Origin: Topomyia yanbarensis
Taxonomy: Eukaryota > Arthropoda > Insecta > Diptera > Culicidae
NCBI RefSeq assembly: GCF_030247195.1
Contig: NC_080672.1
Location: 65,451,771 to 65,515,770, forward strand
DNA: 64,000 nucleotides
Direction of reading: 5' to 3'
Position 1 is the first letter of the stretch. Each line of letters starts with the position of its first letter. This document shows positions 11,295-22,316 of this stretch, piece by piece. The notes beneath the pieces are model-generated. The model was not told where the DNA came from and did no database searches. It saw only the letters and a list, made by a program, of their open reading frames with translations. The position numbers were made by a program, and so were the translations under genes.

Positions 11295-12227
11295 TAGGGT
11301 TGCCACCTCTGGAGAGACTTTGACCCGGAGATTTTCACAGACCAGCGAAGGGGGGGGGGGGTGGATTTTGGGTGGAACTAGACAGTAATTTGGATCAAAG
11401 CGATTGCTCGGCATTTTTGAGCAGTTTAATTGCTTTTTATTACTACGTTAGAGTAAAGCTGTAAATTGTCCACGTTTGAGAACGATTTTGTCGGTTTAAT
11501 CGGGTGTAGTATTTCACTTCCCCGACTAAGTGTATATAATATAAAAGCACCAGCTACTCTCGCTGTGGAGGATAAGTGGAACGAGCATTTCTCTCTTCCA
11601 CAAATAACTGGAAAAGGTAAGCAAAGGAGGTAGGGCAGCGGTATCGCATGGGAAGCACTTTGTGGTGTCGGTTATTCATCACCAGAGGTCGCAACAAAGG
11701 GGTAAAACTCACCTTTCAAGCCAACAGTTAAGGGTCGCTGCAGGAGTAGCAACAACACCGGAAGAACTCGTGTGATGTTGCTCTAGCCAGTTGGATTGGA
11801 ACAAATTTGCCATACCTTGGTGCAGCACCACTAACGGTGAAGTTAGTATAACTTAACTTAACTTTTTTACACCATTTTGAGCGACTTAGTGACATTTCAA
11901 TTGTAGCATATTGCGAAATATTACTTTCCTTAATTTGGAGTAAATTTGATTTATTTATCATTTTCATTGCTTTGTGAAAGAAATCAGAAATATTTGGTGA
12001 ACTCATCCTCGCCACCTTGAAACGAAGAGTTAGTCGGACAAAATAAATGCGAACCAGAGTAATAGTCAACTTTTTAAATATTTTGTAAAGAATAAAATAA
12101 TTCCACAAAAATTGAAATTGCGCTTCTTCCCACCAAACCCGGAGAAATTGATGTAAAACCCGGAGGCCTGGAGATCGCTTCCGAAAACCGGAGTCTCCGG
12201 GTCAAACCCGGAGGGGTGGCAACCCTA
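11295..12227. mobile_element. hAT-like element, 933 bp (TAGGGTTGCCACC ends)
   Basis: The termini are TAGGGTTGCCACC and its near-perfect complement. The flanking 8-mers ACCGAAGC (11287-11294) and ACCGAAAC (12228-12235) differ at one position, the pattern of a hAT target duplication. Subterminal parts contain paired CCGGAG-rich motifs. A 126-codon frame at 11728-12108 (minus) shows no transposase motif, so the element appears non-autonomous. It split an existing complex repeat, so it is younger than that repeat. Confidence 0.8.
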
Positions 12228-12665
12228 ACCGAAACTGCTAGGGCCGAGTAGGGACTTCCGAACGTAACCGATTCATGATGGCGCGAACACGGGCGTATGT
12301 GGGTTCACTCTTAAAAGCGCGTTTGTAAATTTATAATTGGTAAACCGCTGACCTAATCACCGGGATGTTTTCATGTTTGTGAGATCGCGAGCGTAGGTGT
12401 GTGTGTGGATGATCGCGAAGCGCTCGAGCGTTTGTATGTTAACGTGTTTGTCGCTTGCGCTAGCGTGTATGTAACGTTGCGTGCGTAAATTCGATTTTAT
12501 ATTCGTGTGTATTCTTCAATGATTACGCGCGGACCGCGAATCTGATGCTTAACTTGTAGTGTATGGCACAGATGCTAGGAGAAAGTCAACGTGTTGTCTA
12601 GTAAATATGAGCGTCATTTTTGGTTGGTCTAACTGAAGGCATCGGTCTAGGTTGCTACGTTGTTT
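12228..12665 (+). repeat. Complex repeat, locus 2 (right part)
   Basis: Continues the sequence broken at 11294. Discounting the insertion, GCGTGTATAAATTCGATTTT near 11.11 kb recurs as GCGTGCGTAAATTCGATTTT near 12.48 kb, again giving a period of about 430 bp. Confidence 0.65.
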
Positions 12666-12699
12666 TGTTTTCCGTTTCACTACATTGTACATAGCAAAT

Positions 12700-13432
12700 C
12701 ATTCAATATCGGTGTTCAGTGGGCCATGCACGCGACTTCAGGAGGGCCAGACATAAAGCTTTCAACAGTGTATAACTTCTCAACGGGTGTTTATGGACAA
12801 ACGGATTTACCTTAGTTTTGTAGGTGAAATCCAGTCTTATCCGAATAATTGATAGTATATTTACAGTGTTTGCCCATAGTGAAGTTATACGGGCTCGAAA
12901 TCAGGCTAAAACAAATTCAAAATCAGTCTTTCTCTTCGGAAAAGTTGTGTGTTTTGAAACGATAAAAATACTTTCGAACATTGTTAACGCAACAAATCAG
13001 AAACTGTTATAGGTAAAAATAAGAATTTAAGGAGTTCATCATAGAAAACGTCTCATAACTCGATCAGTGCGAGTGACAAAGACTACATGTCTTCCCCAAA
13101 ATTAATAAAAATACTCTCCTCTACAACTTTGTCGAAGACGATCAAGTGCTATCTTCTTCGGTTCGAAAGTTGAATTTTCTATACTGCCAATGTCGTATAT
13201 TTCTACCATTTTCTGTGATATCTCCTATTTTTATGGGACTGACTCACGATCATGAGCAGTATACCCTAATATGATGAATTATTTTAATAAATAATATTAG
13301 CAAAAGATGGCGCTTATTACATACAAACATTGTCGAATAAGTCAAATCGTTAATATGAACAGTTTTTGCTCCAATGAATTAAGTATCTTAAAATGCTGTT
13401 TTGAGCCACTGTGTACGCCGGTTATGGCACAG
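12700..13432 (+). repeat. Solo diverged copy of the foldback arm
   Basis: The sequence matches, with clear divergence, the right arm of the foldback element at 33.16-33.93 kb. It runs from TTCAGTGGGCCATGCACGCG to TGTTTTGAGCCACTGTG. The opposite arm is absent here. A conserved 60-codon frame inside (12824-13012) also appears in both foldback arms but has no recognisable domain. Confidence 0.7.
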
Positions 13433-13534
13433 AGATTGCCAACCAACCTTTTTCTTGGCATCGTTTCGCATGCTAAAGAGAAAAGAACTTAATTCTTTCG
13501 AACATATTTGGCTTTTTTCTCGGTCTTTTTGTTT

Positions 13535-13735
13535 TCACGGGTGCCTTTCCTGCCAGTTCCAATATTTCAGATATTCCATTACGACCACCAACTGGACTCC
13601 AGCACCGACATGCTCGGCATAGTAGCCCTTTCTCAGCAGCCGGTGTAATCGTCCGACAGGAAACTGAAGATCGGCACGAAACGAGCGGGGTTACAGTTTT
13701 CCCGTCAACTTTCCTACTTTACCGCCTCCAAACAT
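13535..13735 (-). pseudogene. Histone H2A pseudogene (N-terminal half)
   Basis: Starting from an ATG at 13735, the minus strand encodes a decayed histone H2A. After MFGGGKVGKL comes a stop, then [15 protein letters not shown], which is the hallmark H2A segment, then YYAEHVGAG and VVMEYL. H2A is a core nucleosome subunit. The stop near codon 15, small indels after GAG, and loss of the C-terminal half show it is dead. In another frame past the indel, an ELAGKAP-like stretch suggests the homology continues towards 13500. No poly(A) or target duplication was identified, so a processed copy and a decayed cluster copy are both possible. Confidence 0.75.
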
Positions 13736-14735
13736 AGCGAATGTATGTGTGGTGTAACCAGCACGAATGTTACACACAAATGATACCGCACTCGCATACG
13801 CCCCCGGTTTCGTACTCGGTTCAGTTTGCGTTCGAAGCTAAATGGGCTGGCCATTGAATGAAATCAGTTTATTTCCATCGTCAAAGAGGTGGAACTTTGG
13901 ACGGGAACTGTTCAAGCTTTGCGGCTCAGTGCATGTAATTAGCGGGAACCACTCAGCTTCAGTCAGATGATCTAAAATCAGATTTTTCCGTTTGTGTACG
14001 CTAATTTCCATCCGTTGGATATAAAAATAATAGTTGGTGAATGAAAAAAAAAATCAAATTTTTTTCTTGGTGGAAAGTTTGATGAGTGCTATCAAGGGAT
14101 AATTTGTTAATGAAGGAAAATGTCTATGCGTGGGAGATTTTTGTTCCAATTGGTACTCGTTACAAGCATAGAGCTGTACAAACTAATTATTACAACCAGG
14201 ACCAATCAGTTATATTGCAGTAAGAATATTTAAGTGAAATTTTTATTTTACATTTCGTTACAAGAAATGCCCCCACCAGCCCTTCTTTCCTTCAACTTGT
14301 ATTATGTTCAATCTTGATACTGCACAGCGGTGGCACTGGTTTGCTAGTACATATATAATAACACATTGAAAGTGCATTGTTTCCTCTGAAATTTTTAAAA
14401 GGGCACTCTACATTGAAACGTTGGTCGTATTCACCACCAAAAGAGAAAGAAAAAAGCCGATGATTGGAAGATTGTTTCTGGTGAACTATTTCATTTATAA
14501 TCTTATTAGGAAAAGAAAGGGGTAATTATTTTGGTCAGTTTTTCAAAAAACTTTAAAACGAATAAGGAAATAAATCCTCACTGGTCTCTTGGAGTTGGTT
14601 CTGTGAACTGTATCACGAAAACGATTTGTGACTCTTTGACGTATTTCTGGTACTTAGCACAGTCTTCTTTTTCTGTGCAGACACCACACTGAAACTTGTC
14701 AAATGAAAAACGTGCCTTTTGCTAGTCGCTAGTAG
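13736..14735. other. Unassigned sequence
   Basis: No gene recognised. The first about 100 bases beyond the H2A start could hold decayed histone flanking DNA, but no TATA element or second histone was found. Confidence 0.4.
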
Positions 14736-14739
14736 CTGA

Positions 14740-15200
14740 GCATATACGACATTTCATAGAATAGTGCATGAAACAAAAATGATCCTACGAATAATACTCC
14801 AAATTTTGTGAAATAATTCACGTGAAAATTTCATGACCATATTGTATGAAATTGAAAATGATTAGAGATACTTTCTAAATATCACAAGCATTCAAGATAG
14901 ATCGATAGATTTCTAGTACATGAAATCGTGAAATAGTTCACCAATCCATGAATAATATTTGATGATCCTGTAAACTATTTCATGTATTTCACGTCACGGT
15001 AAAGCGTGACTAATGTCCTAGGAATCATGAGCCAATTCACGAATACATAAATATTTCGTGAACTATTTCACAAGCACGGATGGCAAGTCGTGACTATTAT
15101 GCTAGAAATCATGGACTAGTTCACGAATTCATGAATAATATTTGATGATTATATGAACTACTTTACGAGGATGGATGTTGGATCGTGACTAATATATTAG
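14740..15200 (+). repeat. Degenerate tandem repeat (TCGTGACTAATAT..GAACTATTTCAC)
   Basis: Units beginning GCGTGACTAATG, TCGTGACTATTATG and TCGTGACTAATATA start near 15004, 15088 and 15183, about 83-95 bp apart. Each includes TTCACGAAT-type and GAACTA-type phrases. Earlier, more decayed units run back to about 14740. Confidence 0.6.
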
Positions 15201-16430
15201 GATTCATTTTGCTCATTTAGTTCATTTTGTTCACCTTTTTAATTTTTTTTCAATTTGTTCATCTTATGGATTTTATTGATTTCAATTATTTTATTAATTT
15301 TATTGATTTGATTAATTTCATTAATTTAATTGATTTTAGTCATTTTAATTATTCGCTTTATTCGTTTTCTTCGTTTTGTTTATTTTATTCGTTTTATTGT
15401 TTTTATTGGTTTTTGTGTTTATTCGTTTGATTCCTTTTATTAGTTTTATTGATTTTATTGGTTTTATTCGTTTTATTTGCTTTATTTGTTCTATTCGTTT
15501 TATTCGTGTTATTTGCTTTGCTTGCTTTATTCCTTTTATTCGTTTTAGTCGCTTTATTCATTTTATTTATTTTATTCATCACATTTTTTCTCTCTCCAAA
15601 TCTTAATTTTTTTTCATTTTATTCCGTTTTATTCATTTAAGTCATTTCATTCATTTTATACATTTTGTTCATTTTATTCTTTTCATTTATCTTATTCACT
15701 TTGGCAATTTTATTCTTTTAATTCACATTTCATTCATTTTATGTATTTTATTCGTTTATTCGTAGTATTGATTTTGTTCGTTTTTTTCCTTTATTCGTTC
15801 TAATCGTTTTAGATTCATCTTATTTTTTCCCTCAATATCCTATTTTTTTGATTTAATTCATTTTACTCGTTTTATTATTTTTAATAATTTGATTCATTTT
15901 ATTCATTTTATTGATTTTATTCATCTTGTTAGTTTTACTCATTTTAATCATCTTATTAATTTTATTCTTTTAATTCATTTTATTCTTTTCATTTATCTTA
16001 TTCATTTTAACAATTTTATTAATTTTATTCTATTAATTCATTTTATTTTCATTAATTTTATTCGTAATTTGCTTTATTCATTCTATTCGTTTTAGTCGTT
16101 TTATTCATTTTACTTATTTTATTCATCTCATTTTTTCACTCAATATCTTAATTTTTGTCATTTCATCTTACTCGTTTTATTACTTGTATTCATTTTATTC
16201 TTTTCGGCATTTAATTCATTTTATTCATATTATTCATTTTATGCATTTTATTAATTTGAATTATTTTATTTATTTTATTAATTTTATTGATTTTTATGAT
16301 TTTATTCATTTTATTTAATTTGTTCGTTTCATTTATTTTATTCATGTTATTCATGTTATTCATGTTTGTAATATTATTCATTTTAGTAATTTCAGTAATT
16401 TTATTCATTTTAGACTACCTAAGGCCAATT
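15200..16430 (+). repeat. About 1.2 kb array of a 9-bp T-rich unit (TTTTATTCR)
   Basis: Nearly the whole stretch is TTTTATTCG/TTTTATTCA/TTTTATTGA variants, clearest at 15440-15570 where a 9-base period holds over many units. Because 9 is divisible by 3, long frames of Phe/Ile/Leu/Val repeats stay open on the plus strand and Asn/Lys/Met repeats on the minus. These are artefacts, not proteins. Related shorter arrays are at 5.2-5.7 and 21.7-22.3 kb. Confidence 0.85.
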
Positions 16431-16835
16431 GCAGCAGGCCGTAATTTTAATTATGCTATAGATTGTACGGCTCAGACGTTTTGGCGTGGGGATTTCAATA
16501 TCGCATGGGAATGAGCGTTTATGTGTTCATTCTTGAAACCGCGACGATTAGCTTATAAGTGCTCTGAAGTTCACTACATCATCTGAGTGTTTTGTTTTTT
16601 TTTACGATTGCGTGCGCAATCTCAATTGCATGTTCGCTTTTGTGTAACATCGCGAAGTACTCGAGTGTTTGTATGCTAACATGTTCGATCGAGTGGGTGT
16701 TTGTGTGTCGCGTGCGCTAGCGTATATGTAACATAGAGTATAAAGTTTCAATTGTATAACCGTCGGGCCATTTGTATATTTGCGTGTGTTCTCAAATGAT
16801 CACCGTGACAGTTAAAATGACACTGAAAATTTTGC
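16430..16835 (+). repeat. Complex repeat, locus 3
   Basis: Contains GTGTGTCGCGTGCGCTAGCG (near 16700), CATTTGTATATTTGCGTGTG and other landmarks of the 2.4 and 12.4 kb copies. Confidence 0.6.
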
Positions 16836-16839
16836 CAAT

Positions 16840-16925
16840 TTAGGTACTAGTTTGGATACATTGTTTAACTAGATACCCAGTTGGTGCTAGTTACTGACGA
16901 GATGAATTCTAAACACACAAAAAAT
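16840..16925 (+). repeat. Decayed hammerhead-type stem-loop fragment
   Basis: GGTGCTAGTTA is followed by CTGACGAG (16894-16901), then ATGAATTC and TAAAC. It aligns to the right arm of the stem-loop at 37.19-37.37 kb, with GAAAC changed to TAAAC and stem II weakened. Confidence 0.4.
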
Positions 16926-17039
16926 CAAACATAACTGGTCAAAAAATAGTTTCTGCCTATTTTTTTCTCCATTAAGGAGAAATATGGAAAAACTTGTTTT
17001 TTTTGGGTGAAGATTATGGACTGGACTACTTCCACATGT

Positions 17040-17290
17040 AAATTATTCAGATTCGCGCGGGAACGGGCGTTAGTGTGATTGCTCTTGAGACCACGTCTCT
17101 ATATTCGTTGGCGCTAACATAACACAACATTACATTACAGTGCGAAATCGGGGGCGTGCGGATGATCCCGATTGCTAGTTTGTATGCGTGGCCAAATTTA
17201 TATTATCGCGAAGGGAACAAGCCTTTCTATGTTACCGTATTTGTTCGTATGGCTATTTTTATGTCGCGTTAACTAGCCTCATAATTAGTT
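17040..17290 (+). repeat. Complex repeat, locus 4 (decayed)
   Basis: Shares GCGCGGGAACGGGCGTTAGTG, GACCACGTCT and GATGATCCCGATT-like phrases with the other loci, at lower identity. Confidence 0.45.
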
Positions 17291-17826
17291 CACAAGGGTT
17301 GACTGGATTCATGAATAAAATTCCGAGTTTCGACGAAGTATCCAATCCACACTGTTTTAAGTTTGTAAACAAATGTTCCTAAGTCTATGAATGTCATGAG
17401 TGAACTATTGGTTTCAGGAATAATGTTCACAAAGTTGTGTACTAGTTCACGTAGAGGAAATTGATTTAGTAGTGACATGGCGGAAACTGAGACTAAAATT
17501 CACAAATCAAAAACAAATATTTCTACTAATTAGAACGTAACGCGTAACGTTATTGAAAGGCAATTGGACATAGTTTTAAAACACATGATTTTTGTTCATA
17601 GTCTTGTTTTCGTAACGTACAAACTGTATTGTTCCGGAATTCATGAAACTTTGTTCACGATTTTGGGAACATTTTTTCCGTGGTGCTACTAATAGATTTT
17701 ATCTCACTAGTTTATTACCTTAAATTTATGGAAATGGGGAGTAGGATTCGCTCCAACCTCCTGATATTTTTACTTTAATAATCTAAGCCAAGTACTTGAA
17801 AAAAGAATGATGTTGAAATGTTTGCA
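17291..17826. other. Unassigned sequence
   Basis: AT-rich, with no gene recognised. TTCATGAAACTTTGTTCACG near 17640 echoes the tandem repeat at 14.9 kb. Confidence 0.4.
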
Positions 17827-17827
17827 G

Positions 17828-18055
17828 GATCGCCAATTTGGGTGTGTGTGCCATAATGAATCAACCAGTGTGACGATTAACGACGACCCGGATAACACGT
17901 CTTACTTCTTTAGCGTCCAGAATCCGAAAGCCGCAAATAATCCAGGAGATGCATATGGCCGTTCAAAAACGTTCCTGGTTTATAAGCAATATGGGCATGA
18001 AGCGGATAACCGGACGGTTATCTTTTTCTCGGAGCCAAAATGCGATTCGCATTAA
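17828..18055 (+). CDS. Candidate terminal exon, unknown protein
   Basis: A possible 3' splice acceptor (TTTGCAG, 17821-17827) precedes 75 open codons ending at TAA 18053-18055, and AATAAA follows at 18082-18087. The encoded piece is not low-complexity: it has Cys near the start (FGCVCHNES), a central FFSVQNPKAANN and FLVYKQYG, an NRT sequon, and ends SEPKCDSH. That would suit an extracellular protein's C-terminus. I do not recognise the family. The pyrimidine tract before the acceptor is poor and no upstream exon was found, so this may be a repeat-derived frame or a chance one. It is the best host-gene candidate in the window, but weak. Confidence 0.25.
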   Translation, partial: DRQFGCVCHNESTSVTINDDPDNTSYFFSVQNPKAANNPGDAYGRSKTFLVYKQYGHEADNRTVIFFSEPKCDSH

Positions 18056-18059
18056 CAAT

Positions 18060-19925
18060 TTTTATGGTGCATAAAAAAAACAATAAAACTCTTCCCATTG
18101 CTAAATGTCACACTCAAGATGGTCCGTTTGGTCCCAATCAGATAGACAGCCGAGCGTTTCTTGACATATATTGCGAAAGAGCACAAAGAGGATTGCTTCC
18201 ACTCGACGGTTATAGTGTGCTCTATTTCACATTCGACCTTTGATATAACCTTCTAATAGTTTTTCAAGGCAGGAAAATAGATTTTTTTCAAATGTCTTTT
18301 GTTCTCTGCTGGCCAAGTCTTTAGAAGGCGTAAATGTCTTCACGTTCAGGTGACACGATGAAGTTGTAATTCATTTTCACGAGCGACTCATAAAAGCATC
18401 TTGAACAGTCGACTGATTTAGCAATTCTGAAATCGTTTCTTCTAAATAGTTTCTATCCACCTGAGCTCCGTCACGGTACTGATGGCAAATCTACTAGACA
18501 AAAGAGAATGAAACGGTTAGCGGTCAAAACAACTAGCGAGGCTTATATTGAGTTCCGGTTCTCACTCCAATGGATTGACAAACGGTAAGACTGTTTTCTC
18601 GTGTATCTGTCACTCATTAGAATCATCATTGAGATATCTGACGTTTAAAATACGCACACCGAGATCTCGCATTTTTATACTACCGCCGTCCCCTTAAGCC
18701 CACAAGTGGTTTGTTTTCCTCCCAATTCGCAGTGAAAATGATTTGTTTTCCTCCCAATTTAAACGTCAAAACGACACAATACTAACGCAACGGGATAAGT
18801 CTATAGAGAGGTATTAGGAATGACCATCATGTTATTTACAGTGTAAATACAATTATGACAGTCATCTTATTACAAACAATGAGCTAATATTAATTAATAT
18901 ATTAATATTAGTATTAGGTTTCCATCAAATAGAATTGCATAAAAGAAACAGAAAGGTTGAGAAAAAAATACCAAAGCGCCGCATGCTGCAATACAATACA
19001 CTAACAGTATTTCGCTCTCCACTCCAATAAATAAATAATTGATACTCAATCTATCTGTCATTTCAATGCGCGCGTTAGCTCTCTCGCACGGCGATATGAA
19101 GAAAATAGAAATGAAATGACGGTCATTTGTGTGGTGATACGGTCATTTCATATTTACCGTCACTATTCAAAGACCATCATGAGATTGCACAGCACTGGTT
19201 CGAGATTTTGACTTTCCGGAAGCCGCGAATGGCTCTCCAAATGTGCACCCGCTGATGTTCGAAGAAGCGTTTCTGAAGGTGATGTACTAGCTAGGTTAAT
19301 AACTAGGTAGCTTCGACTGTATTGACAAAAAAATTATGCCGCTATAATAGAAAAAAGGTGTCCAACGAAAAGAGCGCGCTTTGTTTTCGTCGGTACAATT
19401 TTTTTCTTGGTGAACAATGAAATGAGTCCTTTGATTACGAAAACGAGCAAACATTATATAGAATATTTGCTGCTTGGATGGAAACATCAATATTATTTCC
19501 GACATTATAAACCTATTCCCGGTATTTCATACAAATATTTTGCACACAGTTTGTTGTTGAAAATTTCATTACCCTTCCGAATAAACAAGCAAGCTGCAAA
19601 ACTGCCACCGGTGTAGGTCCCCGATCAAAGTCGGAATTTATTACCTCAATTAAATATATAACTGCATCAACTTCGATCCGGAATGGGTTATTTGTTTTCC
19701 ATATGCAAATCCACTGTAATTCAACAGACAGAGCCCTAATGAAACAATAATTAACATCAGGAAACTCACGATCGACCCAATTTCCTGCGCACGTAAAAAC
19801 GTAAACATGTGCAATAATCATCAGATAGGTAGTTCCTTAATCATGCATGACAGTCAGTTCATTTCGTGTGCATGTTTTCATACCGTTATTAAAATTGACA
19901 TTATCGATTTTTCAATGGTGTTTGA
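18060..19925. other. Unassigned sequence
   Basis: No gene is recognised. A 67-codon frame at 18040-18243 overlaps the candidate exon end in another frame and has no known domain. ATGACCATCAT/ATGACGGTCAT-type phrases recur at about 18820-19175 but do not form clear element ends. Confidence 0.35.
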
Positions 19926-19929
19926 CTAC

Positions 19930-19960
19930 TCTATCTCTCTCTCTCTCTCTCTTTCTCTCA
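19930..19960 (+). repeat. (CT)n microsatellite
   Basis: An almost pure CT run of about 24 bases followed by TTCTCTCACAC. Confidence 0.9.
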
Positions 19961-20255
19961 CACATATAGCACTGACTAACCCATTTCCCGTCCCCAGGGT
20001 TTGACAATCAGTACCGGTTTGAAAACAAGTTTGAACAAGGAATTATTAGTCTCTTTTTTCCACGGGACTCACTCACTCCCGCCTAACACAATGGATCGAT
20101 TGAAATAATTTTCTTCCCTGCTGGAAACATACGAAATTGCTTTCGGTAAGCGAGAAAAACATGCTGTCGGAGCGAAACGATGAAAATAGGATAAACATTT
20201 GCTTTGCGCTTCGACGGCGTCACACGGTGGCATCCTTTAGTTTAGATGGTAGTAC

Positions 20256-20315
20256 GCAGTAGCAGAGTGGTTAACTCGCCGGTTTCCGGGTGATTGCGAA
20301 ACACAATTCGAGATA
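20256..20315 (+). other. tRNA-like A-box sequence
   Basis: TAGCAGAGTGG at 20260-20270 fits an A-box consensus. AATTCGAGATA near 20305 is a poor B box, and no cloverleaf with paired acceptor ends was found. It is more likely SINE debris or chance than a tRNA gene. Confidence 0.2.
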
Positions 20316-20655
20316 AAGAGTGGAACAATTTCGAGTTTGTTCAATACTTTAGTCGTTGACTTCAAACATTTGCATCGCTGGTGGCATTGTTTGGAAGACG
20401 GAGAAGCATTCGGAATGTTCCGTCTGGTCGTTGTTTCAGGAATAAGAAAGCTGGGTGTTTGTGATTAGTACTTGCACAACCATTACGGAGTTCGAAACTG
20501 ATATTGAATGCAATTCGTTGCAAATGAAATTGTCAACAACTGTTAAGGATCCATCAATAGGGGGTCAAACATGCGAAGACAATTTGTTTGAAATTTATGA
20601 AACTACACATTGAAATATTTTTATAATGAAATTAAAGAAAATTTACAGACATCTT
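20316..20655. other. Unassigned sequence
   Basis: Nothing recognised. Confidence 0.4.
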
Positions 20656-20659
20656 AAAG

Positions 20660-21176
20660 CTACATTTTGATATACAAGAGGAGATAATATGATTTTTTGA
20701 TATAAGTGGTGTCAACCTGAACTATTTTGAACTCGGTAGGACCATATCTGATCCTCTCTGGGATTAAAGAGAATCTGCTATTTATTCTAAACATTGCGTA
20801 TCTACTGATGCACAAATATTCATCCCTGACTGATACCGTAAAAGTTTGCCCAGATAAGTTCAAAATTGTGATATTCTGTCTAAAATAAGCAAATGACGTT
20901 GCTGGCGAAAAGTCTTCTTCGAAAGACAACTGCATCGACATGCCCGCTGCCAAAGTTGGGATCGACGGTGTGGTCATCGATTCGAGTGAAGCACGGAGTT
21001 GACTGTTTCAATGACCTGTTACTCGAGTGAGCAAAAAATTTGAATGGCAATCCCAGCCAGTACGCTAAATTGTGCGGCGCTTCAAACTTGTATTGGGTGA
21101 CCTTGGTCAGGACTGCTTTGTATTTAACTACATCTTCTTCGACAAGGATCGCTTGCATATTTGACAGTTTTTGCAT
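20660..21176 (-). other. Two overlapping open frames, origin unknown
   Basis: The minus strand holds a 98-codon frame (21176-20880) and an overlapping 105-codon frame (20977-20660). The first begins MQKLSNMQAILVEEDVVKYK and has mixed, non-repetitive composition. The second runs through FSPATSFAYFRQNITILNLS. A single frameshift near 20.95 kb could join them, which would suggest a decayed coding sequence of mobile or host origin. No domain is recognised. Confidence 0.2.
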
Positions 21177-21725
21177 CGCACGACAAGCATTGCATCATTG
21201 TACTAAATAAATGTAAATGTAATGGGACGCGGAAAACCCGCAAATCTGCCCCAGAGCCGGGGTTAGTTGGAGGTATGTTTTGTTACGTCAGAAAATAAGC
21301 AATCAAATGGATATCAAAATTATATAGAGTTCCTAATAGAATGTGTTATATGTTATTTCAATAAAACTGTATATCAACCGACACTTGCATTGTTTTTCGG
21401 TCCCGATTCCCCGGCATTTGGACTTTTCAAGGTGCTCCATATTCAACAGCAAATCTTCGATATCCACAACCGCCCACTTATCCCTGCCTATTTCCACTTA
21501 TTTCAATCCGCCATGGCTGCCAATCACAAAACATATTAGAAACAAGAAAACTCAGCAACCTGCTTCCAGAATACTCAATTGGTCAGATAGGATTTGTGAT
21601 ACGATTTTTGAATAACTCCACAAATCGAGAAATAACATGAAAATCCATGAAGAAAACGATCCATAGTAATTTTTCGTATTCATTTGAAAAAAAAATTTTG
21701 AATGCCCGGGGAACCCGAAAATTAT
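21177..21725. other. Unassigned sequence
   Basis: Two overlapping 90-codon frames (21267-21615) show no domain. Otherwise nothing is recognised. Confidence 0.35.
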
Positions 21726-21729
21726 TTTT

Positions 21730-22312
21730 AATCTTTAAGAAACTTTTTTGTTTTTATTTTTGATTTTTTTTCTTGATTCATGTTTGCCTTTTTTGTTATT
21801 TTTTCCTTTTCGCCCGGGTTTTGTACTCATTTTATTTTTTCATTTAGTCTTATTTTACTTTTTTGTATATTTTGCCCGTTATTATCATTCTTTAATTTTT
21901 ATCATTTTTGCTCCTTTTTTTAAATGTGTTCCATTTTTTTGCATTTGTCCCATTTTTTCCAATTCGTTTCATTTTTTCATGTTTTTTTTTTAAATTTTAT
22001 CTATCGTTTTATTTGTTTTATTATCCGTTTTATTCAATTGATTTCTTTAAATTTATTTAATTTATTTCACTAAATTTATTTTTTATTATTCCTTTGTTTT
22101 TGTTCATATTTTCCAATAAGCGTATTTTAGTATTTTTCTATCCCCCCTTTTTCATATTTTTCATTTTAGGGTTCTCTCATTTACTTCAAACATTTTTCCA
22201 TTTCTTATGTTTGATTTTTTTCATGATGTGAATTTTTCTGTTCATAATTTATCAGTTTTGAAATTTATGCTTTTCATGCATTGATTTTTTGTTCAATATT
22301 CTTCCATTTTTG
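21730..22312 (+). repeat. T-rich degenerate array
   Basis: Repeats of TTTTTCATTTT/TTTATTTTT type, similar to the 5.2 and 15.2 kb arrays but more decayed. Phe-rich frames within it are artefacts. ITmD37E copy 1 lies immediately to the right. Confidence 0.65.
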
Positions 22313-22316
22313 TTTA

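Noticed and set aside
15227..16514. Several 60-76 codon frames rich in Phe/Ile/Leu (plus) or Asn/Lys/Met (minus)
   Set aside because: They follow from a 9-bp T-rich unit that never makes a stop in some frames. There is no start context, domain or non-repetitive sequence.
20256..20315. A real tRNA gene
   Set aside because: The A box is good but the B box is poor, and no acceptor stem or cloverleaf could be paired.
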